A stretch of 49,666 bases of DNA from CAKSHC01 sp045595395 (GCA_045595395.1 JAZOAH010000007.1:1-49666); one strand, 5' to 3'. Shown: positions 34,746-43,886, numbered from the stretch's first letter. The notes: generated from the letters alone by a model not told the origin. Numbers and translations: made by a program.

Positions 34746-34996
34746 GCGCTGTCTTGCAGCCCGGCGGTGGTAGGGTCGTTGACGGCGTTCCACACCGACA
34801 GCAGCATGGCCGCCACCGTCGCCGGGTTGGACAGGCTGCGCACCAGCACCTGCCACAGGGCGCCCCAGGTGGTCATCTGCTCCCAGGACAATCCCAGAGA
34901 GGTGAGCATCGGCACCATCAGCGCCACCAGCACCTGCGCCCAGAAGACGGGGTTTTTGATACGGACGATCCAATTAATACCTAAGAAATTCTTCAA
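34706..34996 (-). CDS. Phage holin, phi-LC3 type
   Basis: 96 residues. TTG start at 34996 has AAGGAG seven bases upstream; no ATG fits. One to two membrane segments (KNPVFWAQVLVALMVPML and TVAAMLLSVW) and the family end motif NDPTTAGLQDSALALSY. Phi-LC3-type holins make pores that release the endolysin. Its end lies in an inverted repeat. Confidence 0.88.
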   Translation of the reverse strand: MKNFLGINWIVRIKNPVFWAQVLVALMVPMLTSLGLSWEQMTTWGALWQVLVRSLSNPATVAAMLLSVWNAVNDPTTAGLQDSALALSYKEPKRNE

Positions 34997-35245
34997 CTAT
35001 ATTCTCCTTCCTCTTACGCTCCCCTTAGGAATAAGGGGAGCTGTCCCCGTAGGGGACTGAGGGGATGGAAATCTGGCTTTAGCCCTGTAAAATTAGCCTG
35101 TCGGCCATGCCGTCCGGGTAAAATTTAACCGTCGGCCATGCCGCCGGACAATACGACAAGGCTCTTGGCCACTTCCATCCCCCCGTGCCTTCGGCATCCG
35201 CCCCCCTTGTTCCCAAGGGGGGCTATCGGTGCCTTTGGACTTGCT
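34997..35245. repeat. Intergenic repeat-rich gap between XhlA and holin genes
   Basis: 249 bases with no ORF. Hairpin CTCCCCTTAGGAATAAGGGGAG near the left, a second at GGGGACTG, direct repeats CGTCGGCCATGCCG (twice), and an inverted GGGGATGGAA / TTCCATCCCC pair spanning most of the gap. The first hairpin with its flank TTCCTCTTACGCTCCCCTT recurs at 43887-43917. Confidence 0.65.
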
Positions 35246-35500
35246 TCAGGCTTGCTGAATATACCACAGCACAAAGCCCAGCAGGGCCGCCACCAGCGAG
35301 CCGGATATGCCCCACAGGGCACGGATGAGGGATTTGAGGGAGGCGTCGAGGGTGGAGAGTTTTTCGTGCATGCGTGCCGTCATGACAGCCATCTCCGAAA
35401 AGCGGCTGCGCTGCCCATCCTGATCCTGCTCCAGCTCATGCAGACGTGCGTCAATGCGGTCAAAGCGTTGGCGGCAGATCGGGAATTCTTTTTGCTCCAT
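35246..35500 (-). CDS. XhlA-like phage lysis accessory protein
   Basis: 84 residues, start 35500 three bases after the previous stop. An N-terminal coiled-coil (RFDRIDARLHELEQDQDGQR) is followed by one C-terminal membrane segment (LWGISGSLVAALLGFVLWYI), the layout of hemolysin XhlA proteins that associate with holins at the membrane. Holin and endolysin follow. Confidence 0.82.
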   Translation of the reverse strand: MEQKEFPICRQRFDRIDARLHELEQDQDGQRSRFSEMAVMTARMHEKLSTLDASLKSLIRALWGISGSLVAALLGFVLWYIQQA

Positions 35501-35503
35501 GGC

Positions 35504-36235
35504 TCACACCACAATGTCCAGCAGCTGCAGGTAATACTCGTCGTCCAGGTCCTTATGGGCCAGGTCGAGATACTTCTGGGCGCTGGCCCGAATGCGGGGC
35601 GCCGGGTTGTCCTCGCCGGGCACGACATTATAAGCCAAAAACTCCAGCTGCGTCTTGAGCCACTCAAATTTTTGCTTGGCCGTGCCGCTGACGGGATAGC
35701 CGTTGATGGCCGTGTCGGTCTTCTCCTTGGTCTTCTTGTTGGTCTGGGCGGCCAACTTGAGCTGATACTGACGGTCGGCCTCGGCCTTCTCGGCCGCCGC
35801 CTTTTCCCGACGCACCTGCTCTTCTAATAATAAAGTATATGCGTTATCCTTTGCCTTGGTGTCGGCTTCGGCCAGGGCGGTCAGCGCCTTTTGCTCCTGC
35901 TCGGACAGGTTGGCCAGCTCCTCGTCGGTTTGGGAGCGAATGGCGGCCAGGGCGTTTTGGTATACATTATAATAGCCTACCTTGGCCGTTTCGCTCTTGC
36001 CCGACTTACCAAGACCCATGGCGGCCAGCGCCTCGGCGTTGTAGCCGGTCGGGTCGATGTTTTTGGCGTAGTCGGCGTAAGCGCCTCGGGTCAGCGTCTG
36101 CTCCTCGGCCTTGGCTTGGCTTTTTTTGGCCTCGTAGGCGGCCGTCGTCTGCTCCCGCTGCTGCTGAATGGCGGCCAGCGCCGCCTTAAGTTTTTTATCG
36201 ATCAGTTCGTCGATGGTCTTTTGATAATCGGTCAT
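35504..36235 (-). CDS. Phage structural protein, coiled-coil, unknown
   Basis: 243 residues. ATG 36235 overlaps the fibre gene by ATGA and has GGAGGAG upstream. Highly charged and alanine-rich, helix throughout (KKLKAALAAIQQQREQTTAA; LSEQEQKALTALAEADTKAK), so a long coiled coil is likely in residues 10-180, then a short globular end (KFEWLKTQLEFLAYNVVPGE). It lies between the fibre and lysis genes. It could be a tail or internal virion protein; no family recognised. Confidence 0.7.
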   Translation of the reverse strand: MTDYQKTIDELIDKKLKAALAAIQQQREQTTAAYEAKKSQAKAEEQTLTRGAYADYAKNIDPTGYNAEALAAMGLGKSGKSETAKVGYYNVYQNALAAIRSQTDEELANLSEQEQKALTALAEADTKAKDNAYTLLLEEQVRREKAAAEKAEADRQYQLKLAAQTNKKTKEKTDTAINGYPVSGTAKQKFEWLKTQLEFLAYNVVPGEDNPAPRIRASAQKYLDLAHKDLDDEYYLQLLDIVV

Positions 36236-37566
36236 GATACTCTCCTCCACATGTAGACAGATAGATAGGGCGGCATATTGTTATGCGGCTGACCGCCGCC
36301 CGAGGATCGGGTAGCCATTTGGTTGCGTCCCGATGTCGGACGGTTGACGGTCATCCCCGGCGCAAAGAGATAATCCTCGCCGCCCTCGCTGCCGACCGAG
36401 CCGGTAATGTATAGGTTATGGGTATGGGCCGGCAGATGCTCGTCGGTCAGCGTTACCCGCTCCTCGCCCTTGCGCTCCCCGACCGGGTGGGCGTCGCTCG
36501 CCGCCAGCAGGAAGGTGTCCTTGAGCCGCTCCCAGCTACCGCCGAAACGGGTCGACGGGTCGGTGGCGTCCAGGCTCATGTAGATGCTGCCCACCGGCCA
36601 GACCCGATCAACTACGGCATCCAGATCCTCCTGTAGATCCTCCTGCAGGTCCTCAGGCGCCGCCGTCCAGCCGGTGGCGATGTTACCCTTTTCCATCTTG
36701 AGATTCTTGATCTGCAGATACCCGACCTCCTTGGCCAGACTGCTGATATACAGCACCTGCTGGTTGTTCCTGTCCAGTTCGCTCAGATCGTTGGTGTCCA
36801 GCTTGGCCGTAATGTGGTGCCACTGCTCATCCCCTTCCCCCGTAAACCAGGCCGAATTGGTCAGTCGGCCGGTGGCATTGCCTCGCATGAGAACGATGCT
36901 GCTGCTTTGCGGGGCGTTAGTCTTGATATCCATGCTGACGATATAACGGGTGTTGGGCTCAAGGATCGGCAATACTTCGGCAAGCGAATAGGATAGATAG
37001 CCCCAACCGGTGTAGGGCTGGGTCACCGTCAGCAAGATCCCTTCCCCGTCGGCCGTCAGCGTGTATTGGGCGTCGTTGGTGTTCATCCGCCAATTTTCCA
37101 AGCCTCGATTGGTCTTTCTCAGCAGGTTGACCCCGCCGATGTCGATGGCGGCAATGGCATCGGCCACCGTCTTCTTGACCTCGTCAAGATTGGCGTTGGC
37201 GTTGCCGGGCGGGCCTTGGATACCCGGCGGCCCTTGCGGCCCGGGTTCTCCCTGCGGCCCTTGCGGCCCTATCTCACCCTGTGGGCCGATCTCACCTTGC
37301 GGGCCCTGGATGCCCGACGGCCCTTGCGGCCCGACGCCGCCGTTGCGCACCGAGAAACTCAGCTTCTGCCCGTCGGTCAGGGTGACGACCAGCAGATTGG
37401 TGCCGCCGTCCTCCAGGCTGACCGTCGGCTGGCTGACCGAGGCAATGCCCACCCCTGTTTCGGCCGTCACCTGTGAGAGCGCCTGCCGCAGTTGCTCGAT
37501 GGCGGCACGGTTGTGTTGGAGCAGGGTCAGGTCATATTCCCTCTTGATACGCTCATAATCGGTCAC
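36232..37566 (-). CDS. Phage tail fibre with collagen-like repeat and baseplate/collar-type tip
   Basis: 444 residues from a GTG at 37566 overlapping the previous stop by GTGA (an ATG five codons upstream is possible). Coiled-coil N-terminus, a Gly-X-Y collagen-like stretch (GPQGEIGPQGEIGPQGPQG, about residues 85-125), a jelly-roll-like carbohydrate-binding-type region (residues 150-300), then VGSIYMSLDATDPSTRFGGS, HTHNLYI and HNNMPPYLSVYMWRR, the C-terminal tip common in phages of gut Firmicutes. It probably binds the host surface. Confidence 0.85.
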   Translation of the reverse strand: MTDYERIKREYDLTLLQHNRAAIEQLRQALSQVTAETGVGIASVSQPTVSLEDGGTNLLVVTLTDGQKLSFSVRNGGVGPQGPSGIQGPQGEIGPQGEIGPQGPQGEPGPQGPPGIQGPPGNANANLDEVKKTVADAIAAIDIGGVNLLRKTNRGLENWRMNTNDAQYTLTADGEGILLTVTQPYTGWGYLSYSLAEVLPILEPNTRYIVSMDIKTNAPQSSSIVLMRGNATGRLTNSAWFTGEGDEQWHHITAKLDTNDLSELDRNNQQVLYISSLAKEVGYLQIKNLKMEKGNIATGWTAAPEDLQEDLQEDLDAVVDRVWPVGSIYMSLDATDPSTRFGGSWERLKDTFLLAASDAHPVGERKGEERVTLTDEHLPAHTHNLYITGSVGSEGGEDYLFAPGMTVNRPTSGRNQMATRSSGGGQPHNNMPPYLSVYMWRRVS

Positions 37567-38399
37567 TTGGCAGGCCCCCATGTTCCGTTTTTATTCACCA
37601 TCACCACCGCCGGCGCCCTGCCGACATACAGCAGCCCTCGCCGCCAGTCACCGCCGCTACGCAGGTGGATGTTGCCCAGCCCCGTCAGTGCCAGTGTCGA
37701 GGTGCTTTGCCCGATGGCCGACGAGCCGTTGAGCGTGTTGAGATGTACCTTCGCACTCCCCGCATGCCCAAGGGCACGGTAGAGAGCCAGCAGTTCGCTG
37801 CCGCTCAAACGGATCGTCGTCCCGGCGGTATAGCCGCTGCGGGACAGCACCGTATTTCCTCCCACTGCCAGCGTAAGGGTGTGGGTAAAGGCGGAGGATG
37901 CCGGGGCGAAGGCCACCGAGAAGCCCTGCTCGATCGAATCGTCGGTCAAACTGACGCTGCCGATCTCACTTTTTCTGGCGATGGTCGGCAGGCTGCAGCT
38001 GACCTTCCCGGTGGACAGCGCCGCAATATACGAATCGTCGTAGTTGGCATTGAGCGACAGGCTTTTTTTCCCGTCGGCGGCGTGAGAAACCGTAAAGGAC
38101 TTCTCAAAGAGGGTATACTCGGACTGGGCATAATAGGTGGTATAGCTGCCATTGGACCAGGTATGCGACAGGTCGCCCGACAGACTGGCACTCTTTTGGG
38201 TGCAGCTGTATGACACCTGCTTGGATGAGCCGGTCAGGTACTTGGTCAGTTTGATGTCAACGGTCGAACTGTTGGCGCTGACGCTCTGTGCGCTTACCTT
38301 GGCATACAGCCGCAGGCAGACCTTGCCGCCGTAGGCCGACAAAAAGGTGTAATAGCCCGACTCGGTCAGCAGTTGATAGGTTTGGGTCAGTGTTGCCAT
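37563..38399 (-). CDS. Phage structural protein, DUF859-like
   Basis: 278 residues. ATG 38399 has GAGGAG upstream. Beta-rich sequence full of Ser and Thr with repeats such as SYSCTQKSASLSGDLSHTWS and the ending GLLYVGRAPAVVMVNKNGTW, similar to the DUF859 phage minor structural proteins found near tail fibres. Probably a receptor-binding or tail-tip part. The following fibre gene overlaps it. Confidence 0.72.
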   Translation of the reverse strand: MATLTQTYQLLTESGYYTFLSAYGGKVCLRLYAKVSAQSVSANSSTVDIKLTKYLTGSSKQVSYSCTQKSASLSGDLSHTWSNGSYTTYYAQSEYTLFEKSFTVSHAADGKKSLSLNANYDDSYIAALSTGKVSCSLPTIARKSEIGSVSLTDDSIEQGFSVAFAPASSAFTHTLTLAVGGNTVLSRSGYTAGTTIRLSGSELLALYRALGHAGSAKVHLNTLNGSSAIGQSTSTLALTGLGNIHLRSGGDWRRGLLYVGRAPAVVMVNKNGTWGPAK

Positions 38400-38410
38400 A
38401 GCCGCACTCC

Positions 38411-38686
38411 TCAATACCAGATGTACAGGTCGCCGTCGCTGCCGCCGGTCGGGGCGGCCGTGCCGACCGAGATTCGGTTCTGCTTGGTCTGCTCGAGCGT
38501 CTGTGTCTGCGAGTCGATCAGGGCCAGCGCCTCCTCCACCTCGGGCAGCAGGGTGCCGTTGAGGTAGTCGCCGATGGCTCGGGGGCCCTGGTCAAATTTG
38601 GCCTTGAGCTCGGCCGCCGTTTCGGTCGGACTGTCGGCCAGTTTGGTGATCACGGCCAGGTCGGCCGTCAGTTTGGTTAGCTTCAT
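38411..38686 (-). CDS. Small phage protein, unknown
   Basis: 91 residues. ATG 38686 has GAGGAAAC upstream. Mostly helical (LADSPTETAAELKAKFDQGP; EVEEALALIDSQTQTLEQTK) with a short C-terminal GTAAPTGGSDGDLYIWY, the kind of end seen on small phage tail assembly proteins. No family recognised. Confidence 0.65.
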   Translation of the reverse strand: MKLTKLTADLAVITKLADSPTETAAELKAKFDQGPRAIGDYLNGTLLPEVEEALALIDSQTQTLEQTKQNRISVGTAAPTGGSDGDLYIWY

Positions 38687-38696
38687 AGTCGTTTCC

Positions 38697-40373
38697 TCAC
38701 TTTATATATCGGATGATGCCGGCCAGGTAGCGCACCGCCGCCACCCCGAAGCGTCGGGCCGAGCCAAAGCGCAGCGACAGGGTCAAAAAGTCCTTGACCC
38801 GCAGCGGCAATTTGACCAGATCCTGATCATCGGTGGTGAAGGACAGGGTGGAAAAGTCAAGCGCCCCAAAATCCAGCCCGCCCATATGGAAGGTGCACAG
38901 GGTCTTGGGCACACCGCCGTCGGTGATGACCGACACCGTCACGTCCGAATTGACGATTCTTTTCAGCAGCGCCACCGCACCGTTGCGCCCCACTCGCTTG
39001 CGCAGGGCCGGGTCGCCGGCGCACTCGGCACGGGTCTCAAAATAGCTGTCAATGGCCTGCCCCTCGTCGTCGGTGCCGTCAAAAACGCCGACACGGCCGT
39101 CCTTGACCCAGTAGAGCTGCTCCCCGCCGTAGATGGCGTCGAGCCGGCAGTCCCAGACAAACCACTCATACTCTCGCCGTCCGTCGGTGCGGTAGGGGGC
39201 ACGGCCGTCGGCCAGGTAGAGCCGTCCGTCAGCCAGCAAACACAGATAACTGCCCCAGACCGCCATGCCGCCCGCCCCACGCAGGCACAGGTCGCTGTCG
39301 ATGAGGGTCGAACGGTGTCCGAATCCGTCGGCCAGCCCCTCGATGCCACGGGGCGAGCGCCAGACGATGTCGTCAACAAAGGCGGCGGCATCCCCCACGC
39401 AGCCGACCGTCACCGACAGCGGCACCGTCGGGTAGATGCGCCCGAGCTCATAGTCGATGGACGGCTCGTGGCGGTTGACCCCCTGCTCGGTAAAGGCGTA
39501 CAGACAGCCCTCGCCGGCCGCCAGCGCCGTCACGGCACACTCGCCTTCCCGATACCAATCGGTATCGGCAAAATAGGTCGGGTCGTCCAGGCGGCTGTGG
39601 CGCAGCAGCCCCTTCTCGCCGCCCGCCACAAAGATGCGGTTGTCAAAAACGCAGGCACGGTTGCAGCCGACCACCTTGGCTCGACCGTTGGCGGCACGGT
39701 AGGTGATGAGCACATTATCATCCCCGCCGGCGGCGGCTGACGGGGCGGCGGTAAAGGTGACGGTGCCGGCAGACAGATTGACGCTAAAGCCGCTGACCGA
39801 ACGGCCGTCCACCGTGACCGATTCGACGGCGGCAATGTCGGTGGCATCCAGAAGATAAACGGTGCTGCTGCCATCGCTGCGAAAGGAATTGATGCGCTTA
39901 GTCGTAAGCAGATTGACCGGCTGATAGAGGGTACCGCCGCCCGACGGGGCACGCCCGACGGTGGTGATGGGCACCCGCCCCTCAACGGCCGTCAGGCTCT
40001 GTCCGTCAAAGCGGTAATAATCCTGCCCGTCAAGCAGCCACAGCGCCCCGGCGTAGACAAAGCCGCAAGAATCGGCATCGGCCAGGGTGGCCAGGCGGTT
40101 GCCCAGCAGGTCGTACAGGCCGTCACCGGCGTGGACATAGACCCGGCCGTCCAGCCGATACAGCCCATGCACCCTTACGCCGTAGTCGTACACCAATCGG
40201 CGGCCGGGACGGGTCTCGAGAAAGTCGGAGTAGCCGTCGGCGTAGGCCTTATACATGTTGCACATGCGGGGCGAGCGGGAGGGACTGACATAGCGGTCTT
40301 GGGTCGACAGGTCGACCCCGCCCAGCGCCTCATAGGCCACCCGAACGGTGCTTGATGCGGTTGGAATTTTCAT
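38697..40373 (-). CDS. Phage tail/packaged-DNA stabilisation-type protein
   Basis: 558 residues. ATG 40373 overlaps the upstream gene by ATGA and has CAAGGAG upstream. Repeated beta-strand blocks (YDYGVRVHGLYRLDGRVYVH; GDGLYDLLGNRLATLADADS) suggest a beta-propeller-like body, as in podovirus tail hub or P22 gp10-like stabilisation proteins. It begins KIPTASSTVRVAYEALGGVD, an opening I associate with such proteins in Clostridia phages. Position right after the head-tail connector candidate agrees. Precise role inferred. Confidence 0.7.
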   Translation of the reverse strand: MKIPTASSTVRVAYEALGGVDLSTQDRYVSPSRSPRMCNMYKAYADGYSDFLETRPGRRLVYDYGVRVHGLYRLDGRVYVHAGDGLYDLLGNRLATLADADSCGFVYAGALWLLDGQDYYRFDGQSLTAVEGRVPITTVGRAPSGGGTLYQPVNLLTTKRINSFRSDGSSTVYLLDATDIAAVESVTVDGRSVSGFSVNLSAGTVTFTAAPSAAAGGDDNVLITYRAANGRAKVVGCNRACVFDNRIFVAGGEKGLLRHSRLDDPTYFADTDWYREGECAVTALAAGEGCLYAFTEQGVNRHEPSIDYELGRIYPTVPLSVTVGCVGDAAAFVDDIVWRSPRGIEGLADGFGHRSTLIDSDLCLRGAGGMAVWGSYLCLLADGRLYLADGRAPYRTDGRREYEWFVWDCRLDAIYGGEQLYWVKDGRVGVFDGTDDEGQAIDSYFETRAECAGDPALRKRVGRNGAVALLKRIVNSDVTVSVITDGGVPKTLCTFHMGGLDFGALDFSTLSFTTDDQDLVKLPLRVKDFLTLSLRFGSARRFGVAAVRYLAGIIRYIK

Positions 40374-40843
40374 ATATCTTCTCCTTGGCATACCCTGGCA
40401 CGGCCACGCTTATGCTTGGTAAATCGGGTCATCAGGTCATAGGCGTCCTCCCGCCAGCGTACCGCCTTGCGCTCGTCCTCGTCCTCGAAGACATAGAAGG
40501 CGGCCAGCAGCGGCACGATGGCCGCCGCCTCGTCGGAGAGGGCCAGCGGCGTATCGTCGGGCGTTACCGCCGACAAAGCGGGCAGCGCCGCCTCGCCAAA
40601 GGCGGCCGTGACGATGGCCGCCGCTCGGTTAAAGCCCTCGGCAAAGAGGGCAGGCTCTTCGGCATACCTCGCCTCGCCCTGCGCCCCCAGACGCAAGATC
40701 TCTCCCCTTACATCTTTCCATAATTTCAAAGTTTCTTCTTCCCCCTTTGAAATAGGTAATAGGTAATAAGGAATAGTGAAGAAGTGTCGGTAGGAAGCTT
40801 CGCTTCCTTCTATATAAAAGAAAGCGAAGCTTTCCTCCTTCAC
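40370..40843 (-). CDS. Phage head-tail connector-type protein, start within a repeat
   Basis: 157 residues if started at GTG 40843 (AAAAGG upstream). The first 38 residues (KEESFAFFYIEGSEASYRHF...) are read from palindromic repeat family C, so the ancestral start was probably further in: TTG 40729 has GGGGGAAG upstream and would give 119 residues. The remainder (LKLWKDVRGEILRLGAQGEA ... AVRWREDAYDLMTRF) is helical with no recognised motif. The place between coat and tail genes suggests a head completion or adaptor protein. Confidence 0.6.
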   Translation of the reverse strand: MKEESFAFFYIEGSEASYRHFFTIPYYLLPISKGEEETLKLWKDVRGEILRLGAQGEARYAEEPALFAEGFNRAAAIVTAAFGEAALPALSAVTPDDTPLALSDEAAAIVPLLAAFYVFEDEDERKAVRWREDAYDLMTRFTKHKRGRARVCQGEDI

Positions 40844-40870
40844 TTATTCCTTTTTACTTCTTCCCTCTTC
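40749..40870. repeat. Palindromic repeat family C, copy 1
   Basis: Outer arms GGTAATAAGGAATAGTGAAG and CCTTCACTTATTCC, inner hairpin GAAGCTTCGCTTCC / AAAGCGAAGCTTTC around TATATAAAAG. A related copy is at 42231-42352 and part of it at 34674-34695. Confidence 0.7.
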
Positions 40871-40878
40871 CCTCGCCA

Positions 40879-41694
40879 TCAGGCGCTGTGCGCCTTGATG
40901 ACGTACATCTCCTTAGGTCTTACCACCTTAGCGCCGTAGGTGTCCAGGCCCTTGACGGCGTCCTGGAAGCGCTGGGCGGGGCGGTAGGCCTCGGTCTGAT
41001 TGATCTGGCCGGCAAAGGCGATGGCCTTCTTGGTGCGGATCATCAGATAGTCGTCGGTGCCGTCGTTGTGCAGGTTGGTCGAGATCTTGACGGTAGCGCC
41101 GTTATACATGCCGACGATACCACGCTTGATCAGATCGAGGTTGTCGGTATACAGGGCGGTCAGCGCCTCCTTAAAGAGGTTGTAGAACCAGGGGGTGACG
41201 GTGATGACCACCTCGTCGTTGATCTTGACGTCGTTGCCCCACAGCCAGACAAAGGCCTCGTCAACGGCCTTCTTGGCAGCGGCCGCATCGGCAATGGCCA
41301 GCGAGCCGCTCAGCTTGCCGGCATCGACAGCCTTGGCGGCGATGAAACGGTCACGCTCCTGAGCCAGAGCGGCGGCCGATTCCTGCATCAGGGCCGGCAT
41401 CAGGCCCTCGATCGACTGGGCCTTGTCGACATCGTCGACGCCGAAGTTGAAGAACTTGGCCTGGTCGATATCCAGGTACATCTCGGTGTCGGCCACCTCT
41501 TCGGGAGCGCCGATGTCGGTGCCGTCATAGGTGCCGATGGTGGGGCGGGACACGCCCAGGATCTTGACACGGGTGCCACGCTTGGCGTCGCCCTCAAACT
41601 CGGTGTTGCAGTCCTCCTGCATCACCGACGCCGCCTCCAGCTCATGCTGGATGTGATTGGACCATACGATGGGTTTGAAATTGTTGTAAGCCAT
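40879..41694 (-). CDS. Phage major coat protein, P22-type
   Basis: 271 residues. ATG 41694 (MAYNNFKPIVWSN) has AAAGGAG upstream; an upstream in-frame ATG is less likely. The sequence FKPIVWSNHIQHELEAASVM ... NTEFEGDAKRGTRVKILGVS ... RDRFIAAKAV is typical of the P22 coat-like branch of the HK97 fold in Firmicutes phages. It follows the scaffold gene, the normal order. No cleaved delta domain is seen. Confidence 0.82.
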   Translation of the reverse strand: MAYNNFKPIVWSNHIQHELEAASVMQEDCNTEFEGDAKRGTRVKILGVSRPTIGTYDGTDIGAPEEVADTEMYLDIDQAKFFNFGVDDVDKAQSIEGLMPALMQESAAALAQERDRFIAAKAVDAGKLSGSLAIADAAAAKKAVDEAFVWLWGNDVKINDEVVITVTPWFYNLFKEALTALYTDNLDLIKRGIVGMYNGATVKISTNLHNDGTDDYLMIRTKKAIAFAGQINQTEAYRPAQRFQDAVKGLDTYGAKVVRPKEMYVIKAHSA

Positions 41695-41708
41695 AGTAAA
41701 ATTCTCCT

Positions 41709-42191
41709 TTATTTCCATTTTGTCATCGACTTCTGAATCCTCTTCAAAAGTCCGGGGTCTTTCTTGAAGTCCCGATCGGTTAAATGATCGACTTCAGCGG
41801 GGGAGTAAAACTCCTTCGTCCCAGTTCCCGTGGTCTGCACGGCGCCGGGGATGGGCGGCGGGGTGGTGGTCTTGCGGGCCTTGCCGGCCTTGAGGATCTC
41901 ATAGGCGGTCAGGGCGTCGACTCGGCCGGTGGCCATGATGTGGATAAAGTCACGGGGCAGGTCGTCGATGCCGGTGGCGGCAAAATCGGGGTAGACCTGT
42001 TTAATGGCGGCAATATCCTTCTCCACCGTCGCGCGATCTCGAGCGGCGCGCAACTCCTTGAGTTCCGCTTGGCCGGCCTGCCAGCTCTCACGCTCGGCAC
42101 GCAGAGAGCCCAGCTCCTGCTCGGCCTTCTCCTTGGCACGGCGCATGGCGGCAAAGGCCGCATTCTCCTGGGGGGTCTGATTGGGTTCCAT
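41709..42191 (-). CDS. Phage scaffolding protein
   Basis: 160 residues. ATG 42191 has AAAGGAG upstream. A long charged coiled coil (AAFAAMRRAKEKAEQELGSL ... WQAGQAELKELRAARD) with a C-terminal basic segment FKKDPGLLKRIQKSMTKWK, the part that usually binds coat protein. Its position between portal and coat genes supports the call. Confidence 0.78.
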   Translation of the reverse strand: MEPNQTPQENAAFAAMRRAKEKAEQELGSLRAERESWQAGQAELKELRAARDRATVEKDIAAIKQVYPDFAATGIDDLPRDFIHIMATGRVDALTAYEILKAGKARKTTTPPPIPGAVQTTGTGTKEFYSPAEVDHLTDRDFKKDPGLLKRIQKSMTKWK

Positions 42192-42230
42192 ATATCTTAA
42201 CTCCTTTGTTTACGCATCGGAGGGATGCGC

Positions 42231-42352
42231 GAAATAAGTAATAGGTAATAGGGAATAAGGAATAGGTTCGGTTTCTTTTTTATATAAAAGAAATCGACCG
42301 CAGGGAGATTTCCTCCTTACTTCTTACCTATTCCCTATTCCTTCTTCCTTCT
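42231..42352. repeat. Palindromic repeat family C, copy 2
   Basis: Arms AGTAATAGGTAATAGGGAAT and CTTACCTATTCCCTATTCC with a TATATAAAAGAAA centre shared with copy 1. It lies between portal and scaffold genes and supplies the last eight codons and stop of the portal gene. Confidence 0.7.
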
Positions 42353-43862
42353 GGACAGATCCTCGCTTTGCGAGGATCTGCTCCAATTTCCCCTTTGGCA
42401 GTGCCGAATGGGAATCGAGCAGGCTGACATACTCCTCAAAGGTCAGGTGGCCGCCGGCAAAGAGGTTGTCGAGCGCCTGGGCGGCGGCGTACTTGGAATA
42501 GGGCGACTCGGAAGAAATGTCGATGCGGATGGCCACCCGCAGATCCTGCAGGGCGGCAGCGTCGAGAAACTCCTCGCTGCCGTCTAATCGGGTGACGGTC
42601 AGCCCCATCGGATGATAGACGCACCACAGTTCCAGCCATATGGCGGCGATGTCCTCGACAAACTGGCGATAGGCGGCGATCTGCTCGTTTAAGGGCAGTT
42701 GCGCCAGGTCACGCACCGCCAAAATGGCAGCGCCCGACGCCTTTTCGGGGTCGATGCTGCCCACCGCCGCATCGCCCGAGCCGGCCAGCTCCCGTGTCAG
42801 GGTCAACAGCTCGCCGCTCAACCGCTCGGCGGCGCTGCCGATGGGGACGGGCGACAGATAGGTGATCAGGTCGGACACCTGCGTGCCGGCCAGGTTATCG
42901 ACCGCCACATGCGCCCCCACCTGGGTCAGCGCCTCGATGTCCTCGACACGGTCCTTGTCATAGACCAGCTTCGGATAGGCAAAATTCTTGACGGCCAGCG
43001 CACGGCGGGCCATGGTCTTGTTCAGTTCATTCTGGTTGGGGATCAGCCCGGCCACCTCGCCACGGCCACGGGCCGAGCCCTTGACGCTCTGCCAGACAAA
43101 GGCAGCCAAGGGATAGCGGGTCAGTCCCCCCTGCACCGCCCCCTGCGCATCACGGGCGCACAGGGCCGTGTCGGGCTGGTAGATGACCGACTTGGTACTG
43201 CGCACCGTGTGCACATACCCCGCCTCATCTTTATATAGGTAGAGAAGACAGGTGCATTTGTCCTCGCCCATCTCGGCTCGTGCCTGCTCGGTCAGCAGGT
43301 TGCCGGTGCTGTCGTCGGCCGTGATCTCGGCCAGCGCCTTTTCATTCACGCCGTGTTGGCGGCCGATGGCTCGCACCTGCTCGACCAGCCGACGCTCGGC
43401 AATGAGGATGTAGGGCTGGCGCTGGATGTCGGTGCACTGCTCGTCACCCAGGTAAATATTGGTGTTATCCAGCACCTCGGCACGGCCGTCGGCGTCGTAA
43501 AAGTACAGGTAACTGTCCCCCGCCACCGCCGCATCCCGCACCACCTGCCAGCACAGGGTGTCCAGCTTGAAGCTCTCCCAGCGGGCGGCGGCAAACTCGC
43601 TTAGGCTGTCGCAGACAGCCCCCTGCGCCCTGCGGCCGAGGGGGTTATAGGTGATGGCCACCTGCCCCTGCGCCACCGTCGCCACCTTGTTTCGCACCGT
43701 CGGCGCCACGATGTTCATGACCGGGTAGTCCTCACCCCCGTCCCACTGGTCGCCCAGCATATAACGGTGAGCCTTCTCGGTCGCCCCGTACAGGTCGATG
43801 CGCCGATGATGCTCCTGGCCCTTCTCGTATAAATTCCAGATTGCTGTTGCACTCTTTTTCAT
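42324..43862 (-). CDS. Phage portal protein
   Basis: 512 residues. ATG 43862 (MKKSATAIWN) has GGAGG upstream. YMLGDQWDGGEDYPVMNIVA at about residue 30 and YNPLGRRAQGAVCDSLSEFA are typical portal openings for the P22-like/podovirus group; the stem region with many helices follows, ending in a helical tail. Placed after terL as expected. The final residues KEEGIGNR are read from the palindromic repeat, so the original C-terminus has been changed. Confidence 0.85.
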   Translation of the reverse strand: MKKSATAIWNLYEKGQEHHRRIDLYGATEKAHRYMLGDQWDGGEDYPVMNIVAPTVRNKVATVAQGQVAITYNPLGRRAQGAVCDSLSEFAAARWESFKLDTLCWQVVRDAAVAGDSYLYFYDADGRAEVLDNTNIYLGDEQCTDIQRQPYILIAERRLVEQVRAIGRQHGVNEKALAEITADDSTGNLLTEQARAEMGEDKCTCLLYLYKDEAGYVHTVRSTKSVIYQPDTALCARDAQGAVQGGLTRYPLAAFVWQSVKGSARGRGEVAGLIPNQNELNKTMARRALAVKNFAYPKLVYDKDRVEDIEALTQVGAHVAVDNLAGTQVSDLITYLSPVPIGSAAERLSGELLTLTRELAGSGDAAVGSIDPEKASGAAILAVRDLAQLPLNEQIAAYRQFVEDIAAIWLELWCVYHPMGLTVTRLDGSEEFLDAAALQDLRVAIRIDISSESPYSKYAAAQALDNLFAGGHLTFEEYVSLLDSHSALPKGKLEQILAKRGSVQKEEGIGNR

Positions 43863-43886
43863 GCAAACCTCCAATGATATTGTTTC

